From: Ignavibacteriaceae bacterium
GTDB lineage: Bacteria; Bacteroidota; Ignavibacteria; Ignavibacteriales; Ignavibacteriaceae
DNA: 64,000 nt
Reading direction: 5' to 3'
Assembly (NCBI GenBank): GCA_023229425.1
Contig: JALNZG010000007.1
Location: 1 to 64,000 of the forward strand
This document shows, one piece after another, positions 62,857-64,000 of this stretch; within the stretch, counting starts at the first letter, position 1, and every line of letters begins with the position of its first letter. Below the pieces are notes generated by a model, which did no database searches, was not told the origin of the DNA, and saw only the letters and a program-made list of their open reading frames with translations. The position numbers were made by a program, and so were the translations under genes.

Positions 62857-64000
62857 ATGAAAAAAAACATCATAATTCTTTTCTTTATCTTTTTGGCTGT
62901 ACGCATTGGTGCGCAAGATTCATCATACATTGCCGAACATTATACAAAACATGAATATCAAATTCCAATGCGCGACGGAGTTGAATTGTTCACTGCGGTT
63001 TACGCACCGAAAGATACTACACAAGATTATCCAATCTTATTTCTTCGCACGCCTTATACGATTGCTCCTTATGGCGAGAATAATCTTAATAGATATCTCG
63101 GACCATCAAAATCATTTATCACCGATGGATACATTTTCGTTTATCAGGATGTTCGCGGCAAATTTTTATCCGAAGGCGAATATGTGAACATGCGTCCCTT
63201 CATTCCCGAAAAAAAATCCTCCACCGATGTTGATGAATCGAGCGATACGTATGATACCGTTGACTGGCTAATAAAAAATATAAGACATCACAACGGTAAA
63301 GTTGGCATGTGGGGAATTTCCTACCCAGGATTTTATGCTGCGATGGGAACGATAAACGCTCATCCGAATTTAGTTGCCGTCTCTCCGCAAGCGCCGATTG
63401 TGAATTGGTTTGTTGGCGATGACATGCACCACAACGGCGCGCTATCATTGCTGATGACGTTTGATTTCTTTACTGTTTTTGGGTTACCGCGACCAGCCCC
63501 AACAACCGATTGGGGAAACGGATTTAGCGCCCCCTCGCCCGACGCCTACAATTTCTTTTTGAATATGGGACCTCTCAAAAATGCTAACGAGAAATATTTC
63601 AAGAATACTATTTCATTTTGGAATGAAGTTACCCGGCACGGAACGTATGATGAGTTTTGGCAATCGAGAAATACGTTTCCTCACTTCAATAAAATAAAAC
63701 CGGCGGTATTAACCGTTGGCGGTTGGTATGATGCCGAAGATCTATATGGCGCTTTGCACACGTATCAATCCATTGAAGAAAAAAATCCGAATACATTTAA
63801 CTCACTTGTGATGGGTCCGTGGATTCACGGAGGATGGAATAGAACCAAAGGGAATGAACTGAACGCAATTTCTTTTGGGAGCAATACAAGCGAGTATTAT
63901 CAAGATAGTATTGAATTTCCTTTCTTCAATTATTATTTAAAAGGAAAAGGTTCTCTCGCTTTACCGGAAGCATCAATTTTTATTACCGGTTCAAATCAAT
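62857..64000 (+). CDS. CocE/NonD-type hydrolase (X-Pro dipeptidyl-peptidase S15-like), 3' end missing
   Basis: The frame opens with an ATG at 62857, 6 bp after the S9 peptidase stop, and stays open to the window end (381 codons). It has a signal peptide (IIILFFIFLAVRIGAQ), MRDGVELFTAVYAP at the N terminus typical of CocE/NonD hydrolases, YQDVRGKFLSEGEY for the oxyanion region and the nucleophile Ser155 in GMWGISYPGFYA. GGWYDAEDLYGAL and MGPWIHGGW are family segments near the Asp/His part of the triad. It may act on X-Pro peptides or acyl esters. Confidence 0.92.
   Translation, partial: MKKNIIILFFIFLAVRIGAQDSSYIAEHYTKHEYQIPMRDGVELFTAVYAPKDTTQDYPILFLRTPYTIAPYGENNLNRYLGPSKSFITDGYIFVYQDVRGKFLSEGEYVNMRPFIPEKKSSTDVDESSDTYDTVDWLIKNIRHHNGKVGMWGISYPGFYAAMGTINAHPNLVAVSPQAPIVNWFVGDDMHHNGALSLLMTFDFFTVFGLPRPAPTTDWGNGFSAPSPDAYNFFLNMGPLKNANEKYFKNTISFWNEVTRHGTYDEFWQSRNTFPHFNKIKPAVLTVGGWYDAEDLYGALHTYQSIEEKNPNTFNSLVMGPWIHGGWNRTKGNELNAISFGSNTSEYYQDSIEFPFFNYYLKGKGSLALPEASIFITGSNQ

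Noticed and set aside
1..64000. CRISPR array, tRNA or rRNA genes
   Set aside because: No regularly spaced repeats, cloverleaf-like segments or rRNA motifs were noticed on reading; a covariance-model scan would be needed to exclude them fully.

Overview
The window looks like a chromosomal segment of a low-GC, Gram-negative member of the Bacteroidota/Chlorobiota/Ignavibacteriota group, and most resembles Ignavibacteria. The evidence is several secreted proteins ending in a type IX secretion (T9SS) sorting domain of the 'NYPNPFNP...SGIYFY...K' kind, a BamD-type lipoprotein, HldD for heptose synthesis, SpII lipoproteins and many short intergenic palindromic repeats. No tRNA, rRNA, CRISPR array, phage gene or transposase was recognised by eye.

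Layout. 1-1.8 kb: tail of a T9SS FG-GAP protein and a beta-propeller lipoprotein. 1.9-12 kb (minus strand): one long coupled gene chain, bamD-like, acyl-CoA thioesterase, VCBS/FG-GAP protein, M6-like T9SS metalloprotease, then ccmA-B-C-D-E-F. The 49-codon ccmD is included, and CcmE has Cys in place of the usual heme-binding His. 12-17.7 kb: htpX, a DUF1016 nuclease-like gene, hemL and an MFS transporter. 17.7-24.2 kb: two T9SS proteins, a lipoprotein and a LuxR-type response regulator with its TPR histidine kinase. A decayed copy of the regulator's 3' end lies between the two T9SS genes. 24.4-31 kb: small unknown gene, GlcD-like FAD oxidase, aconitase, BatA-like protein. 31-39.6 kb: hemW, AbrB-like small protein, recN, NUDIX hydrolase, hendecad coiled-coil protein, DUF1232 protein, S9 peptidase, polytopic membrane protein. 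39.7-55.2 kb: a large electron-transfer locus. It holds an 11-heme c cytochrome, a b6-type cytochrome b and a Rieske protein, then (beyond an inserted island) a 7-heme NapC/ImcH-like cytochrome, a diheme cytochrome b, a 19-heme c cytochrome and a 13-heme c/cytochrome b fusion of CbcL-like architecture. 55.7-64 kb: a very acidic small protein, hldD, metH, a second S9 peptidase and the start of a CocE-type hydrolase.

How the parts fit. The four c-type cytochromes carry 50 heme-attachment motifs between them. The same window encodes the Ccm machinery that attaches heme, an early heme-biosynthesis enzyme (HemL) and HemW. The cytochrome locus looks like a set of alternative quinol-oxidising modules feeding periplasmic multiheme wires, as in metal-reducing bacteria. 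This is inferred from domain architecture; no outer-membrane porin-cytochrome conduit is visible here.

The most unusual region is the AT-rich five-gene island at 43.1-48.3 kb, which interrupts the cytochrome locus. It encodes an HTH/PLD-like protein, a radical SAM/SPASM enzyme, a polytopic membrane protein, an SplB-like radical SAM enzyme and a dihydroorotate-dehydrogenase-like flavoprotein fused to a two-cluster ferredoxin. The genes are tightly packed and overlapping. Related sequence blocks flank them in inverted orientation. I do not recognise this combination as a described system.
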